Position numbers and translations under genes: made by a program. Positions 22,041-35,102 of a DNA stretch of 64,000 nt are shown here, piece by piece. The stretch's first letter is position 1. Each line of letters begins with the position of its first letter. This stretch comes from Streptomyces cyaneofuscatus (GTDB lineage: Bacteria; Actinomycetota; Actinomycetes; Streptomycetales; Streptomycetaceae), in contig NZ_JOEM01000029.1 of the NCBI RefSeq assembly GCF_000718135.1, positions 1 through 64,000 on the forward strand, read 5' to 3'. The notes below the pieces were generated by a model. That model worked only from the letters and a program-made list of their open reading frames with translations. It searched no databases and was not told the DNA's origin.

Positions 22041-23408
22041 TCAGGACGGGTCCGCGCCTTTGGGAGTACGGCCCAGGCGCTCGCGGACCCGCTCGACCAC
22101 GTCCGCGTACCGCGCCTCGGCGCCGTGCCGGGTGGGGGTGTAGTACAGCCGGTCGCGGACCGCGTCCGGCGCGTACTGCTGGGCAGCGATACCGCCCTGG
22201 ACGTCGTGCGGATAGACATAGCCCTGGGCGTGGCCGAGCTTGGCCGCGCCCTTGTAATGACCGTCGCGCAGATGGGCCGGGACGGGGCCCGCGAGCCCCT
22301 TCCGTACGTCCTCCTGCGCGGCGGAGATCGCGAGCGTCGCCGCGTTGGACTTGGGCGCGAGCGCGAGGGCGATCGTGGCGTGGCTGAGGGTCAGCGCCGC
22401 CTCCGGGAAGCCGATCATCGCGACGGCCTGGGCGGCCGCCACCGCCGTCGGCAGGGCGGTGTGGTCGGCGAGGCCGATGTCCTCGCTGGCGGAGATCATC
22501 AGCCGCCGGGCGATGAACCGGGGGTCCTCCCCCGCCTCGATCATCCGGGCCAGATAGTGCAGGGCGGCGTCCACGTCGGAGCCGCGGATGGACTTGATGA
22601 GCGCGCTGGCCACGTCGTAGTGCTGGTCGCCGTCGCGGTCGTACTTCACGGCGGCCCGGTCGACGGTCGCCTCGACCGTCTCCAGCGTGATCTCCGCCTC
22701 GTGCGTGGCGAGCGCCGCACCGGCCGCCGCCTCCAGCGCCGTGAGCGCCCGGCGCGCGTCGCCGCCCGCGATGCGCAGGAGGTGCGCCTCCGCGTCCTCG
22801 GGGAGGGAGACGGCTCCGCCGAGCCCGCGCTCGTCGGTCAGCGCCCGGCGCAGCAGATCCCGCAGGTCGTCGTCGGTGAGCGGCTCCAGGGTGAGCAGCA
22901 GGGAGCGCGAGAGCAGCGGGGAGATGATCGAGAAGTACGGATTCTCCGTGGTGGCGGCGATCAGGGTCACCCAGCGGTTCTCCACGGCGGGGAGCAGGGA
23001 GTCCTGCTGGGCCTTGGAGAAGCGGTGGATCTCGTCCAGGAAGAGGACGGTCTCCTTGCCGAAGCCACCGGTGGCGCGGCGCGCGCTCTCGATGACGGCC
23101 CGGACCTCCTTGACGCCCGCGGTGATCGCGGAGAGCTCCACGAAGCGCTTGTTGGTGGCCTTGCTGACCACGTACGCCAGAGTCGTCTTCCCGGTGCCGG
23201 GCGGGCCCCACAGGATCACCGACGAGGCACCGGCCGGACCGCCGCTCCCCTCGACGAGCCGGCGCAGCGGCGAGCCCGGCTTCAGCAGATGCTGCTGGCC
23301 GACGACCTCGTCGAGGACGCGCGGACGCATCCGGACAGCGAGGGGGCTGCTGGACGGGTCCTTCTCCTGGCGGTCTTCGGCGGCTGCGGTAAAGAGGTCG
23401 GGCTCCAC
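22041..23408 (-). CDS. rarA: Replication-associated recombination ATPase RarA (MgsA)
   Basis: 455 aa from the GTG at 23408 ([12 protein letters not shown]). An in-frame GTG at 23432 is an alternative. AAA+ clamp-loader-like ATPase: Walker [10 protein letters not shown], Walker [12 protein letters not shown], sensor AATTENPYF, arginine finger region SRSLLLTL, then the tetramerisation and C-terminal segment [15 protein letters not shown]. It acts at stalled forks with SSB. It lies downstream of the VKOR gene on the same strand. Confidence 0.94.
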   Translation of the reverse strand: MEPDLFTAAAEDRQEKDPSSSPLAVRMRPRVLDEVVGQQHLLKPGSPLRRLVEGSGGPAGASSVILWGPPGTGKTTLAYVVSKATNKRFVELSAITAGVKEVRAVIESARRATGGFGKETVLFLDEIHRFSKAQQDSLLPAVENRWVTLIAATTENPYFSIISPLLSRSLLLTLEPLTDDDLRDLLRRALTDERGLGGAVSLPEDAEAHLLRIAGGDARRALTALEAAAGAALATHEAEITLETVEATVDRAAVKYDRDGDQHYDVASALIKSIRGSDVDAALHYLARMIEAGEDPRFIARRLMISASEDIGLADHTALPTAVAAAQAVAMIGFPEAALTLSHATIALALAPKSNAATLAISAAQEDVRKGLAGPVPAHLRDGHYKGAAKLGHAQGYVYPHDVQGGIAAQQYAPDAVRDRLYYTPTRHGAEARYADVVERVRERLGRTPKGADPS

Positions 23409-23460
23409 GTCATGAAGCCTATGCGACCCCACTGACAGTGCCCCGGGCGGTGGGCGCCGG

Positions 23461-24099
23461 TCAGCTGGTCCAGAAGTCCCACCAGCGCGTCAGGATCAGC
23501 ATCCCGATGATCCCGATCCACAGCACCGGCGGCACCCAGTGGAACTCGGTCAGCCCGCTGCGCAACCACGCGGGCGCGGGGAGGATGCGGTGCTTGACGT
23601 TGTGCGTGGTCACGTAGCAGAACATGATGATCGTCGCGACCCAGGCCAGGCAGCACCACAGGCAGAGCGAGTTGATGTTGTACAGCGACTGGTACTGGAG
23701 CCAGGTGCAGAAGCCGACGCCGAACAGGGTTCCCGCGTTGAGCCCGAGCCAGAACCAGCTGCGGTAACGGGCGCCGGCGAGCAGGCCGATCCCGATGGCG
23801 ATGACCATGCCGTACGTGACCAGGCCGAGCATCGGGTTGGGGAAACCGAACGCCGAAGCCTGCTCGCTCTTCATGATGTTGCCGCACGCGACGACCGGGT
23901 TGAGGCTGCAGCCGGGCGTGAAGGAGGGGTCCTCCAGCAGCTTGAACTTGTCGATGGTGATGACCCACGAGGCCAGCAGACCGGCCGCGCCGGTGATCAC
24001 CAGAAGCAGGGCGAGTCCCCGTCCGGCCCCGAAGGTGCGCTTACCGCCGTCCTCGTCCAGGTGGGACGGGGAGTGGTGGTCTACCGCTGCAGTCGTCAT
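23461..24099 (-). CDS. Vitamin K epoxide reductase family membrane protein
   Basis: 212 aa with about five membrane helices. The redox pair CLWC (Cys146-Cys149) at a helix start and the loop cysteines Cys64 and Cys72 ([13 protein letters not shown]) are those of bacterial VKOR, which reoxidises a periplasmic DsbA-like partner using quinone. A DsbA-like thioredoxin occurs at 60899 in this window but lacks an export signal, so it is unlikely to be the direct partner. The start is ATG 24099; hisS lies upstream on the same strand. Confidence 0.9.
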   Translation of the reverse strand: MTTAAVDHHSPSHLDEDGGKRTFGAGRGLALLLVITGAAGLLASWVITIDKFKLLEDPSFTPGCSLNPVVACGNIMKSEQASAFGFPNPMLGLVTYGMVIAIGIGLLAGARYRSWFWLGLNAGTLFGVGFCTWLQYQSLYNINSLCLWCCLAWVATIIMFCYVTTHNVKHRILPAPAWLRSGLTEFHWVPPVLWIGIIGMLILTRWWDFWTS

Positions 24100-24321
24100 A
24101 TCGCCGTTCCATCACTGAGTGGTCAGCCGGGCACGGTCATTGTGCCGCACCCCTGGACGGGTCAGCCGTTCGGTGGACATAAAGGTGTACGGCCGGTGGG
24201 CGGCACGGGGCCCGCCCACCGGGCCCCGGCACGGTCCGGGCTCCTTGGGTCGGAAACGGTTCGGCGGGATGAATCAGGCTTCTCCGTGTTGACGTACGAG
24301 GCCGGGCACGCAATGACAGAA

Positions 24322-24360
24322 GCGCGGCGGGGGAACTTGAAGTCTGTTCCCCCGCCGCGC
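24322..24360 (-). terminator. Terminator of hisS
   Basis: A perfect 15-bp stem (24322-24336 with 24346-24360) and nine-base loop lie 15 bp after the hisS stop. A second 10-bp stem at 24193-24222 lies in the remaining 222 bp before VKOR; nothing else is evident there. Confidence 0.85.
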
Positions 24361-24375
24361 CCGTTCCGTCGTGTC

Positions 24376-25638
24376 TCAGCCCAGCCGCTTCGTCAGCTCC
24401 GCGACGACCTCGGACAGCGGCACCGCGCTCTGCTCGCCGGACTCCATGTCCTTCAGCTGGACGGCTCCCTCGGCCAGATCGCGTTCGCCGGCCACCAGGG
24501 TGTAGCGGGCGCCCGAGCGGTTGGCGCTCTTCATGGCGCCCTTCAGGCCGCGGCCGCCGAAGGCGAAGTCGGCGGCGATGCCGGCGCGACGCAGCTCGGT
24601 GACCACGGTGAAGAGGGCCCGGCGGGCCTCCTCGCCGAGCGGGACCGCGTAGACGCTGGTGGTGACGGGCAGGTCGAGCTCGACGCCCTCGGCCTCCAGG
24701 GCGAGGACCGTGCGGTCCACGCCGAGGGCCCAGCCGACCGACGGCAGCGCGGGGCCGCCGATCATCTCGGAGAGGCCGTCGTAGCGGCCGCCGCCGCCCA
24801 CCGCGGACTGGGAGCCCAGGCCGTCGTGGACGAACTCGAAGGTGGTGCGGGTGTAGTAGTCGAGGCCGCGGACGAGCTTCTCGTCGTCCTCGTACACGAC
24901 TCCGGCCGCCGTCAGCAGCGCGCGGACCTCCTCGTGGTACGCCTTGCAGGCGTCGCAGAGGTAGTCGCGGAGCTTGGGGGCGTCGGTGAGCTGCTTCTGT
25001 ACGTCGGGCCGCTTGTCGTCCAGGACGCGCAGCGGGTTGATCTCGATGCGGCGGCGGGTCTCCTCGTCGAGGTCGAGGTCGCGCAGGAAGGTCTGGAGCG
25101 CCTCGCGGTAGACGGGGCGGCACTCCTTGTCGCCGAGCGAGTTCAGCAGGATGCGGAACTGTCGCAGGCCGAGCGAGCGGTACGCCTGGTCGGCCAGGAT
25201 GATCAGCTCGGCGTCCAGGACCGGGTCCTCGGTGCCGATGGCTTCGGCGCCGACCTGCGAGAAGTGGCGGTAGCGGCCCTTCTGCGGGCGCTCGTAGCGG
25301 TAGTACGAGCCGGAGTACCAGAGCTTGACCGGGAGGTTGCCGGCCTTGTGGAGGTTGGCCTCCAGGGCGGCGCGCAGGACGGACGCGGTGCCCTCGGGGC
25401 GCAGCGCCAGCTCGGCGCCGCCCTTGGTGGTGAGGGTGTACATCTCCTTGGTGACGATGTCGGTGGACTCACCGACGCCGCGCGCGAAGAGTTCGACGTC
25501 CTCGAAGCCGGGTGTCTCGATGTAGCCGTAGCCGGAGTCGCGCAGGGGCGCGGAGATGGCCTCGCGCACCGCCAGGAACTTCGCGGAGTCCGGCGGGGTC
25601 AGGTCGTACGTGCCCTTGGGGGCCTGAAAGGTGCTCAC
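24376..25638 (-). CDS. hisS: Histidyl-tRNA synthetase
   Basis: 420 aa, GTG start. Class II motif 2 ([16 protein letters not shown]), the HisA motifs [14 protein letters not shown] and GGGGRYDGL, and motif 3 GWALGVDRT are visible, with the anticodon-binding domain from about residue 325. It carries CDAC near residue 228, a possible metal knuckle. It is followed by a strong terminator. No T-box-like leader is visible in the 21 bp between it and the MBL gene. Confidence 0.97.
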   Translation of the reverse strand: MSTFQAPKGTYDLTPPDSAKFLAVREAISAPLRDSGYGYIETPGFEDVELFARGVGESTDIVTKEMYTLTTKGGAELALRPEGTASVLRAALEANLHKAGNLPVKLWYSGSYYRYERPQKGRYRHFSQVGAEAIGTEDPVLDAELIILADQAYRSLGLRQFRILLNSLGDKECRPVYREALQTFLRDLDLDEETRRRIEINPLRVLDDKRPDVQKQLTDAPKLRDYLCDACKAYHEEVRALLTAAGVVYEDDEKLVRGLDYYTRTTFEFVHDGLGSQSAVGGGGRYDGLSEMIGGPALPSVGWALGVDRTVLALEAEGVELDLPVTTSVYAVPLGEEARRALFTVVTELRRAGIAADFAFGGRGLKGAMKSANRSGARYTLVAGERDLAEGAVQLKDMESGEQSAVPLSEVVAELTKRLG

Positions 25639-25659
25639 GTGGTTTGCGTCTCTCGTCTT

Positions 25660-26349
25660 CTACAGTCCTCGGCGCGGCGACGCGTCCAGACCGTTCAGGA
25701 ACGGGTTGGTGGCGCGCTCGCGGCCGATGGTCGTCTGGGGGCCGTGGCCGGACAGCACCACGGTCGAGTCGTCGAGCGGCAGGCACACACGGGCCAGCGA
25801 CTCGAGGAGCTCGGCGTGGTCGCCGCCGGGCAGGTCGGTACGTCCGACGGAGCCGGCGAAGAGCAGGTCGCCCGAGAAGAGGACCGGCGGAATGTCCGCG
25901 GCCTCGGGCATCCCGAACGTCACCGACCCCTTGGTATGGCCGGGCGCGTGCGAGACGCCGAACTCCAGCCCGGCCAGGGTCAGCTTCGACCCGTCGGTCA
26001 GCTCCTTGACGTCGTCCGGCTCCCCCACGGTCAGCTCGCCCATGAGCGGCATCCCGATGGAGCGGCCGAGCGCCTTCTCCGGGTCGCTCATCATGTAGCG
26101 GTCCTCGGGGTGGATCCAGGCGGGGACGTCATGGGCGCCGCAGACGGGGACGACCGAGGCGACATGGTCGATGTGGCCGTGGGTGAGCACGACGGCGACG
26201 GGCTTGAGCCGATGCTTCTTCAGCGCTTCCTCGACGCCCTGGGCGGCCTGGTGGCCCGGGTCGATGATCACGCACTCCTCACCGGCGGCGGGGGCGACCA
26301 GGTAGCAATTGGTCCCCCAGGCCCCGGCGGGGAACCCGGCAATGAGCAC
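25660..26349 (-). CDS. MBL-fold metallohydrolase (glyoxalase II-like)
   Basis: 229 aa, GTG start. The dinuclear zinc motifs THGHIDH, APGHTKGS, FSGDLLF and SGHGP are complete, so an active hydrolase is expected. The family includes hydroxyacylglutathione and mycothiol-ester hydrolases; substrate cannot be read from sequence. It lies 21 bp upstream of hisS, probably in one operon, and diverges from the cyclophilin gene. Confidence 0.9.
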   Translation of the reverse strand: MLIAGFPAGAWGTNCYLVAPAAGEECVIIDPGHQAAQGVEEALKKHRLKPVAVVLTHGHIDHVASVVPVCGAHDVPAWIHPEDRYMMSDPEKALGRSIGMPLMGELTVGEPDDVKELTDGSKLTLAGLEFGVSHAPGHTKGSVTFGMPEAADIPPVLFSGDLLFAGSVGRTDLPGGDHAELLESLARVCLPLDDSTVVLSGHGPQTTIGRERATNPFLNGLDASPRRGL

Positions 26350-26516
26350 GATCGTCCTTAATGTTCGTCCGGAGGATGCGGCAGCGGCGAAGGATGCAGC
26401 AGATCAGAGCCTACCGGCGCTCCTCATGACACAGGTAACCCATATACGGTACGGGCAGCCCAGCCCCGAATCCACGACGTACCCCCGACGTCCCGACGTA
26501 ACAAGGAGCCCAACCG

Positions 26517-27311
26517 GTGTCCAGCAGCGAACAGCGGCGGCGGCAGCTCGCCCGGGAGAAGTTCGAGCGCCAGCAGAAGCGCCGGGAGGAAGCCCGTCGC
26601 AGGACGAGGCGCATCACCGCGATCGTCGCGGCCTCGGTGGCCGTGGTCGCCGTCGTCGGGGTGAGCGCGTTCGTCGTGGCGGGCAAGGACGACGGCAAGG
26701 ACGACAAGAAGACCGACGCGGCGGCGAGCCGGAGTCCGGAGCCGACGCCCTCGGAGAGCGAGAGCAAGGCTCCCCTGCCGCCGATGAAGATCGACAAGAA
26801 GGCGACGTACACGATGTCGCTGGGGACGAGCCAGGGTGAGATGGCGTTCGCCATGGACGCGGTGAAGACCCCGCAGACGGTGAACTCCTTCAAGGCGCTC
26901 GCCGACAAGGGCTACTTCGACGGGACGAAGTGCCACCGCCTCACCACGCAGGGCATCTTCGTCCTGCAGTGCGGTGACCCGAAGGGTGACGGCACGGGCG
27001 GTCCCGGCTACAACATCCCGGACGAGAACCTCACGGCGCTCGGCAAGGCCGGCGACGACGGCACCGTGACGTTCCCCGCGGGCACGGTGGCGATGGCCAA
27101 CACCGGCCAGCCGGGCACCGGCGGCAGCCAGTTCTTCCTGGTCTACAAGGACACCAAGCTGCCCCCCACGTACACCCCGTTCGGCAAGCTCGACAAGGCC
27201 TCCCTGAAGAACGTGGAGAAGGTCGGCGCCGCGGGTGTCGAGGGCGGCGCGGGCGACGGTGCGCCGAAGAAGGCCGTGGAGATCGAGAAGGCGACCGTGA
27301 AGAAGAGCTGA
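26517..27311 (+). CDS. Membrane-anchored cyclophilin-type peptidyl-prolyl isomerase
   Basis: 264 aa; GTG 26517 preceded by AAGGAG. A highly basic cytoplasmic N-terminus (residues 1-32), one membrane helix (about 33-55) and a Lys/Asp then Ser/Pro linker lead to an extracytoplasmic cyclophilin domain (from about residue 92). The CHRL, LQCGDPKGDGTGGPGY and SQFFLVY segments carry the active-site Arg, Gln and Phe. It probably assists folding of exported proteins. It is followed after 202 bp by the DUF349 gene. Confidence 0.92.
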   Translation: MSSSEQRRRQLAREKFERQQKRREEARRRTRRITAIVAASVAVVAVVGVSAFVVAGKDDGKDDKKTDAAASRSPEPTPSESESKAPLPPMKIDKKATYTMSLGTSQGEMAFAMDAVKTPQTVNSFKALADKGYFDGTKCHRLTTQGIFVLQCGDPKGDGTGGPGYNIPDENLTALGKAGDDGTVTFPAGTVAMANTGQPGTGGSQFFLVYKDTKLPPTYTPFGKLDKASLKNVEKVGAAGVEGGAGDGAPKKAVEIEKATVKKS

Positions 27312-27513
27312 TCCGGCCGCACGGTCCCGGGGCGGGTCTCGTACGCCGGGCCGCCGGGCGGGAGCGGATAATTTCGGCCGCGCTGAGTGCGGACAGCCGG
27401 GCGGCCGGTCGCCTAGATTGGCGTTGTGCAGGGCGGGCGAGGCCCGCCCGAGGAAACTGTGGACGATGCCCGGGGGGCACAACCCCTCGCAGGCATCAGG
27501 TGGAGGAGGCGCT

Positions 27514-28743
27514 GTGAGCAGCGACCCGTGGGGCCGCGTCGATGAGACGGGCACCGTGTACGTGCGTACAGCCGACGGCGAGCAGGTCGTCGGATCGTGG
27601 CAGGCCGGTTCGCCTGAGGAGGCTCTGGCCTATTTCGAGCGCAAGTACGACGGCATTGTGGTCGAGATCGGCCTCCTCGAACGGCGGGTGAAGACCACCG
27701 ATCTGTCGGCGAAGGACGCGACGACCGCGATCGACCACCTGCGCCAGCAGGTGGACGAGCACCACGCGGTGGGCGACCTGGACGCGCTGCGCAAGCGGCT
27801 GGACGCGCTCGTGGCGACGGTCGAGGCGCGGCGCGAGGAGCGCAAGGTCCTCAAGGCCAAGCAGACCGACGAGGCCAAGCACGCCAAGGAGGCGCTGGTC
27901 GCCGAGGCGGAGGAGCTGGCGCAGAGCGAGCAGTGGCGGTCGGCCGGTGAGCGGCTGCGGGCACTGGTGGACACCTGGAAGGGTCTCCCCCGTCTGGACC
28001 GCAAGTCGGACGACGAGCTGTGGCACCGCTTCTCGCACGCCCGCTCGGCGTTCTCCAAGCGGCGCAAGGCCCACTTCGCCGCACTGGACGCCCAGCGCGA
28101 GGACGCCCGTAAGGCCAAGGAGAAGCTGGTCACCGAGGCCGAGGCGCTGTCCGGTTCCACGGACTGGGTCACCACGGCCGCGCGCTACCGCGACCTGATG
28201 ACCGAGTGGAAGGCTGCGGGCCGCGCCCAGCGCGAGGCCGAGGACGACCTGTGGAACCGTTTCCGCGGTGCCCAGGACGTCTTCTTCGCCGCCCGCAGCG
28301 AGGTCTTCGCGGAGCGGGACGCCGAGCAGGGCGAGAACCTCAAGCTCAAGGAGGAACTCGCCGCGGAGGCCGAGAAGCTGGTGCCGGTGAAGGACCTGAA
28401 GGCGGCCCGCGCCGCGTTCCGGTCCATCAACGAGCGCTGGGAGGCCATCGGCCACGTACCGCGTGACGCCCGGCCCAAGGTCGAGGGCCGGATGCAGGCG
28501 GTGGAGCGGGCGCTCCAGGAGTCCGAGGAGTCCGAGTGGCGCCGGACGAACCCGGAGGCGCGGGCCCGCGCCGAGGGTCTGACCGGTCAGCTCCAGGCGG
28601 CCGTGGACAAGCTGCGCGGGCAGATCGACACCGCGCGCGCCCAGGGCAACAACGCCCGCGCGGACAAGCTGGCCAAGGAGCTGGAGGGCCGGCAGGCGCT
28701 GCTGGACCAGGCGCTCAAGGGCCTGGAGGAGTTCGGCGGCTGA
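27514..28743 (+). CDS. DUF349 repeat protein
   Basis: 409 aa from GTG 27514, with GGAGGAGG five bases upstream; in-frame sequence further upstream is leader. Almost all alpha-helical and highly charged, with at least three DUF349 helical repeats of the type RWxxxxxxxR/LxxxW (LVDTWKGLPRLDRKSDDELW, LMTEWKAAGRAQREAEDDLW, INERWEAIGHVPRD). Function unknown; conserved beside relA in actinobacteria. The 202-bp leader holds an 8-bp hairpin at 27431-27449. Confidence 0.88.
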   Translation: MSSDPWGRVDETGTVYVRTADGEQVVGSWQAGSPEEALAYFERKYDGIVVEIGLLERRVKTTDLSAKDATTAIDHLRQQVDEHHAVGDLDALRKRLDALVATVEARREERKVLKAKQTDEAKHAKEALVAEAEELAQSEQWRSAGERLRALVDTWKGLPRLDRKSDDELWHRFSHARSAFSKRRKAHFAALDAQREDARKAKEKLVTEAEALSGSTDWVTTAARYRDLMTEWKAAGRAQREAEDDLWNRFRGAQDVFFAARSEVFAERDAEQGENLKLKEELAAEAEKLVPVKDLKAARAAFRSINERWEAIGHVPRDARPKVEGRMQAVERALQESEESEWRRTNPEARARAEGLTGQLQAAVDKLRGQIDTARAQGNNARADKLAKELEGRQALLDQALKGLEEFGG

Positions 28744-28761
28744 TACGGGCTGTACGGCTGT

Positions 28762-28802
28762 CGGAAAGGCCCCGGTACGCGATGCGTACCGGGGCCTTTC
28801 CG
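28762..28802. terminator. Bidirectional terminator between the DUF349 gene and relA
   Basis: A perfect 19-bp stem (28762-28780 with 28784-28802) with a three-base loop sits between the two convergent stop codons. Confidence 0.9.
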
Positions 28803-28811
28803 TTGCCGCTG

Positions 28812-31418
<2,607 letters not shown>

Positions 31419-31513
31419 GAGCGCTCCTCGTGCGGATCCGGGGTACCCGGAGAGCCCATGGTAACGATCCCCCGGCGGGACCTCGCCCGGGGACGGTGAG
31501 AGCTTGGAGAACG

Positions 31514-31551
31514 AAGGGCGGGCACCCGGATGTTCCCGGGTGCCCGCCCTT
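31514..31551 (-). terminator. Terminator of apt
   Basis: A perfect 16-bp stem (31514-31529 with 31536-31551) with a six-base loop lies 16 bp after the apt stop, upstream of relA. Confidence 0.85.
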
Positions 31552-31566
31552 TCCGTGCGGAGGTTC

Positions 31567-32118
31567 TCAGACCGTGATCAGCGCTTCCAGCGGAGCGCCC
31601 CGCAGTCCCGGCTCCAGCCGGGCCCGGCCCGACAGGAAGCCGAGCTCCATGAGGACCGAGACGCCGGCGACCTGGGCTCCGGCCCGCCGGATGAGCTCCA
31701 GCGAGGCCTCGGCGGTGCCGCCGGTGGCCAGGACGTCGTCGATGACCATGATCCGGTCCTCGGGGACGAGGTCCTCGGCGTGGATCTCGATCTCCGCGCT
31801 GCCGTACTCCAGCTCGTACGCCTGGGCGAGCGTGGCTCCGGGGAGCTTCCCGGCCTTGCGGACCGGTACGAAGCCGATGCCCGCCCGGATCGCGACGGGC
31901 GCGGCCAGGATGAAGCCGCGGGCCTCCAGGCCGACGATCTTCGTGGCGCCGTGCCGTACGCACAGCTCCGCGAGGGCGTCGGTGAGCGCCGTGAAGGCCA
32001 CCGGGTCCGCCAGCAGCGGGGTGATGTCCTTGAACACCACACCCGGCTTCGGATAGTCCCCGACATCGCGGATCCGGCTGAGCAGCAGCTCCCTGGTGGA
32101 TTCGGTGGTGCTGGTCAT
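31567..32118 (-). CDS. apt: Adenine phosphoribosyltransferase
   Basis: 183 aa from ATG 32118. The PRPP loop [24 protein letters not shown] and the early [13 protein letters not shown] identify APRT, which salvages adenine to AMP. The ATG overlaps the secF TGA by one base (TGATG), making apt the last gene of the secDF unit. The neighbouring relA links purine salvage and alarmone substrates (context only). Confidence 0.95.
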   Translation of the reverse strand: MTSTTESTRELLLSRIRDVGDYPKPGVVFKDITPLLADPVAFTALTDALAELCVRHGATKIVGLEARGFILAAPVAIRAGIGFVPVRKAGKLPGATLAQAYELEYGSAEIEIHAEDLVPEDRIMVIDDVLATGGTAEASLELIRRAGAQVAGVSVLMELGFLSGRARLEPGLRGAPLEALITV

Positions 32119-33227
32119 CAGCGCTTCCCCGGGGTGCGGCCGTGGCCGCGGGGCTGCTGACGCTGGCCCACCACGGCGCCCGCGGTCTCGGCGTCCTCGG
32201 TGACCGTGTCGTTCCGGTACCCGGGGCCGTCGTCCTCGGGGGACTCGCCCCGGGCGGCGGCGGCCGCGCGCTTGGCGAGGATCCGCTTCTTCAGGGCCTT
32301 CATCTGCGGCTCGCGCTCCTTGAGGTCGGCGACGAGCGGCGTGGCGATGAAGATCGAGGAGTACGCACCGGCGGCGAGGCCGACGAAGAGCGACAGCGAG
32401 ATGTCGTTCAGCATGCCGGCGCCGAGGACACCGCCACCGATGAACAGCAGGCCGGCCACCGGCAGCAGCGCCACCACGGTGGTGTTGATCGAGCGGACCA
32501 GCGTGCTGTTGATCGACCGGTTGGCGATCTCGCTGTACGTGTAGCGGGTCTGCTTGGTGATGTCCTTCTGGCCCTCCTTGAGGCTGTCGAAGACCACCAC
32601 CGTGTCGTACAGGGAGTAACCGAGGATGGTCAGCAGACCGATCACCGTGCCCGGGGTGACCTCGAAGCCGACCAGTGCGTAGACACCGACCGTGATGGTG
32701 ATGTCGTGGATCAGCGCGATGAGGGCGGCGACGGCCATCCGCCACTCGAAGGCGATGGCCAGATAGACCACCACCAGGACCATGAAGACCCCGAGGCCCG
32801 TCCAGGCCTTGTTGGCGATCTGCTCACCCCAGCTGGGGCCGACCAGGTCCGCGTTGATCTCCTCGGCCGGGATACCGAGCTCGTCGGAGAGGGTCTCCTT
32901 GATCTCGTTGGCCTTGGCGGTGCCGACCTCGGTGATCTGGATACGGAGACCGCCGTTGCCGAGCTCCTGGACGATGGCCATGTGGCCCGAGGCCTCGGTC
33001 GCCACGTCCGTCGCCTGGGCCGTGGAGATCTTGGCCTTGGTGTCGGTCGTGAAGACCGCACCGCCCTTGAACTCGATGCCCATGTTCAGGCCGCCGACCG
33101 CCACGGCGACGATGGCCGTGATGGTGATCAGTATCGAGACGCCGTACCAGATCTTGCGGTTGCGGATGAAGTCGTAACCGACCTCGCCTCGGTAGAGCCG
33201 GGCGCCGAGATTGCCGAGTCGCGACAT
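32118..33227 (-). CDS. secF: Protein translocase subunit SecF
   Basis: 369 aa from ATG 33227 with AAGGAGG upstream. Six membrane helices: the first near residues 25-45, then a periplasmic domain, then the RND-like cluster (GVFMVLVVVYLAIAFEWRM, LTILGYSLYDTVVVFD with the family motif GYSxxDTVVVFD). It couples the proton gradient to late export steps with SecD. The C-terminus is charged and disordered. It lies one base after the secD stop. Confidence 0.96.
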   Translation of the reverse strand: MSRLGNLGARLYRGEVGYDFIRNRKIWYGVSILITITAIVAVAVGGLNMGIEFKGGAVFTTDTKAKISTAQATDVATEASGHMAIVQELGNGGLRIQITEVGTAKANEIKETLSDELGIPAEEINADLVGPSWGEQIANKAWTGLGVFMVLVVVYLAIAFEWRMAVAALIALIHDITITVGVYALVGFEVTPGTVIGLLTILGYSLYDTVVVFDSLKEGQKDITKQTRYTYSEIANRSINSTLVRSINTTVVALLPVAGLLFIGGGVLGAGMLNDISLSLFVGLAAGAYSSIFIATPLVADLKEREPQMKALKKRILAKRAAAAARGESPEDDGPGYRNDTVTEDAETAGAVVGQRQQPRGHGRTPGKR

Positions 33228-33228
33228 C

Positions 33229-35010
33229 TCACGCCTCCTTCGGTTCGGTGGAAGCGCTGACACGGCGCGAGCGGCGCAGCGGCGGCTGGGCGCCGAGCCG
33301 CTTCGGGTCCAGACCGGACCAGGAACCGCCCTGGGAGAAGAACTTCGTCCGGCCCATCAGCGTCATCAGGGGCTTGGTGAAGAAGAACACCACGACGACG
33401 TCGAGCAGCGTGGTCAGGCCGAGCGTGAACGCGAAGCCCTGGACCTTGCCGACGGTGACGAGGAAGAGCACCGCGGCCGCCAGGAACGAGACGAAGTCGG
33501 AGACCAGGATCGTGCGCCGGGCCCGGGGCCAGGCGCGCTCGATGGCCGGGCGCAGGGTGCGGCCCTCGCGGATCTCGTCTCTCACGCGTTCGAAGTACAC
33601 GATGAACGAGTCCGCTGTGATGCCGATCGCGACGATGGCGCCGCAGACCGCCGGCAGGTTCAGCGCGAAGCCGATGGCCGGGCCCAGCAAGGACATGATC
33701 GTGTACGTCAGGATGCCGGAGACCAGCAGGCTGAGCAGGGCGATGAACGCCAGCCCGCGGTAGTAGGCGACCAGGTAGATAACGACCAGTGCCAGACCGA
33801 TGCCGCCGGCGATGAGGCCGCCCTTGAGCTGCTCGCTGCCGAGGGCGGCGGTCACGGTGGTGACGCTGACCTCCTCGAAGGTCAGCGGGAGCGCACCGTA
33901 GGAGAGGATGTTGCCGAGGTCCTCGGCCGACTGCTGGTCGAAGCTGCCGGAGATCTGGGCGTTCTTGCTGAGCGCCGTGCGCACCGACGGCGCGGAGACG
34001 ACCTCGCCGTCGAGGACGATGGCGAACTGGTTCATCGGAGGCTGCTGCTGCGAGAGCCGGCTGGTGATCGTCTGGAACTTCTTGGCGCCGGCGGAGCTGA
34101 ACTCCATCGACACGATCCACTCACCGGTCTGCTGGTCGATGGCGCCCTGGGCGTCGTCGACGTCGCCACCGGAGACCTCGGCCGGGCCGAGGATGTACTT
34201 CTCGTAGCTGCCGGGGACGTTCGAGCCACAGGCGACGATGGAGTCGGTGGGCAGGGCGTCCTTGCCCGCCGCCGCGCGCTGCTCGGGGTCGGCGCAGTTG
34301 AGCTTGGTGAACTCCTCCTGGAGCTTGGCCGTCGCCGGGTCCGCGGAGGGCGATGCCTCGGGAGAGTCGGACGGCTTGGGCTCGGCGGAGTTGGTGGGCG
34401 TCGGGGTGGGGGCCTTCTTGAGGCCCTCGCTGACCGCACGGCCCTGGGTGGTGGCGCTCGGGGAGGGAGTGGCCTCCTCGCCGGTGGCCTCCTCACCCTT
34501 GTCCTTGTCCTTGTCGTCCGACGTGGCGGACTCACCGGGCTTCGGCGTGGCGCTGCCCGAAGGGGTGGGAGAGCCGGAGGGCGCGGGCTGCTCGGGGCCG
34601 CTCGCCGCCACCGTCAGAACGGGCCGGAAGTAGAGCTGGGCGGTCGTACCGACCTGCTCCCGGGCCTGCTCGGAGTTGGTCCCCTTGGGGATGTTGACGA
34701 TGATGTTGTCGCTGCCCTGGGTCTGGACCTCTGCCTCGGAGACGCCCAGACCGTTGACGCGCCGCTCGATGATCCCGACCGCGGTGTCCATGTTGGTCGG
34801 GTTGATCGCGTTCGGCTTGCCGGGCTGGTTCTTCGCCTTGAGCGTGATCGACGTCCCGCCGGCGAGGTCGATGCCCAGCCTCGGCGTGGTGTGCCCGGAC
34901 AGGAACATCCCGCCGGCGAGCGCGACCATGGCGATGAGGATGATGACCAGGGCACGCCCCGGCCTCCCCTGACCGCCGGACGGCCCTCGGCCCTTCTTGG
35001 GTGCTGCCAC
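33229..35010 (-). CDS. secD: Protein translocase subunit SecD
   Basis: 593 aa, GTG start. Helix 1 spans about 20-38, followed by LGIDLAGGTSITL (the D1 motif) and a large extracytoplasmic P1 region. Residues about 137-227 are an insertion of Ser/Pro/Thr/Glu low complexity, so the P1 head and base are split by a disordered arm not found in E. coli. The C-terminal RND-like helices include ITADSFIVYFERVRDE. Co-operonic with secF. Confidence 0.95.
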   Translation of the reverse strand: MAAPKKGRGPSGGQGRPGRALVIILIAMVALAGGMFLSGHTTPRLGIDLAGGTSITLKAKNQPGKPNAINPTNMDTAVGIIERRVNGLGVSEAEVQTQGSDNIIVNIPKGTNSEQAREQVGTTAQLYFRPVLTVAASGPEQPAPSGSPTPSGSATPKPGESATSDDKDKDKGEEATGEEATPSPSATTQGRAVSEGLKKAPTPTPTNSAEPKPSDSPEASPSADPATAKLQEEFTKLNCADPEQRAAAGKDALPTDSIVACGSNVPGSYEKYILGPAEVSGGDVDDAQGAIDQQTGEWIVSMEFSSAGAKKFQTITSRLSQQQPPMNQFAIVLDGEVVSAPSVRTALSKNAQISGSFDQQSAEDLGNILSYGALPLTFEEVSVTTVTAALGSEQLKGGLIAGGIGLALVVIYLVAYYRGLAFIALLSLLVSGILTYTIMSLLGPAIGFALNLPAVCGAIVAIGITADSFIVYFERVRDEIREGRTLRPAIERAWPRARRTILVSDFVSFLAAAVLFLVTVGKVQGFAFTLGLTTLLDVVVVFFFTKPLMTLMGRTKFFSQGGSWSGLDPKRLGAQPPLRRSRRVSASTEPKEA

Positions 35011-35102
35011 CTTCTCGTTTCTCCCTGTCCAACCGCCCCGCGCCGGGTACGCGCCCGAGCGGCCACGAAGTGTTGTGGGGACCCGCCCCCGCAGACGACC
35101 TG

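Noticed and set aside
27430..27513. Structured RNA (RNase P-like GAGGAAAC) in the DUF349 leader
   Set aside because: Only a short 8-bp hairpin and a few coincident bases; the conserved core of RNase P or other known RNAs is not present.
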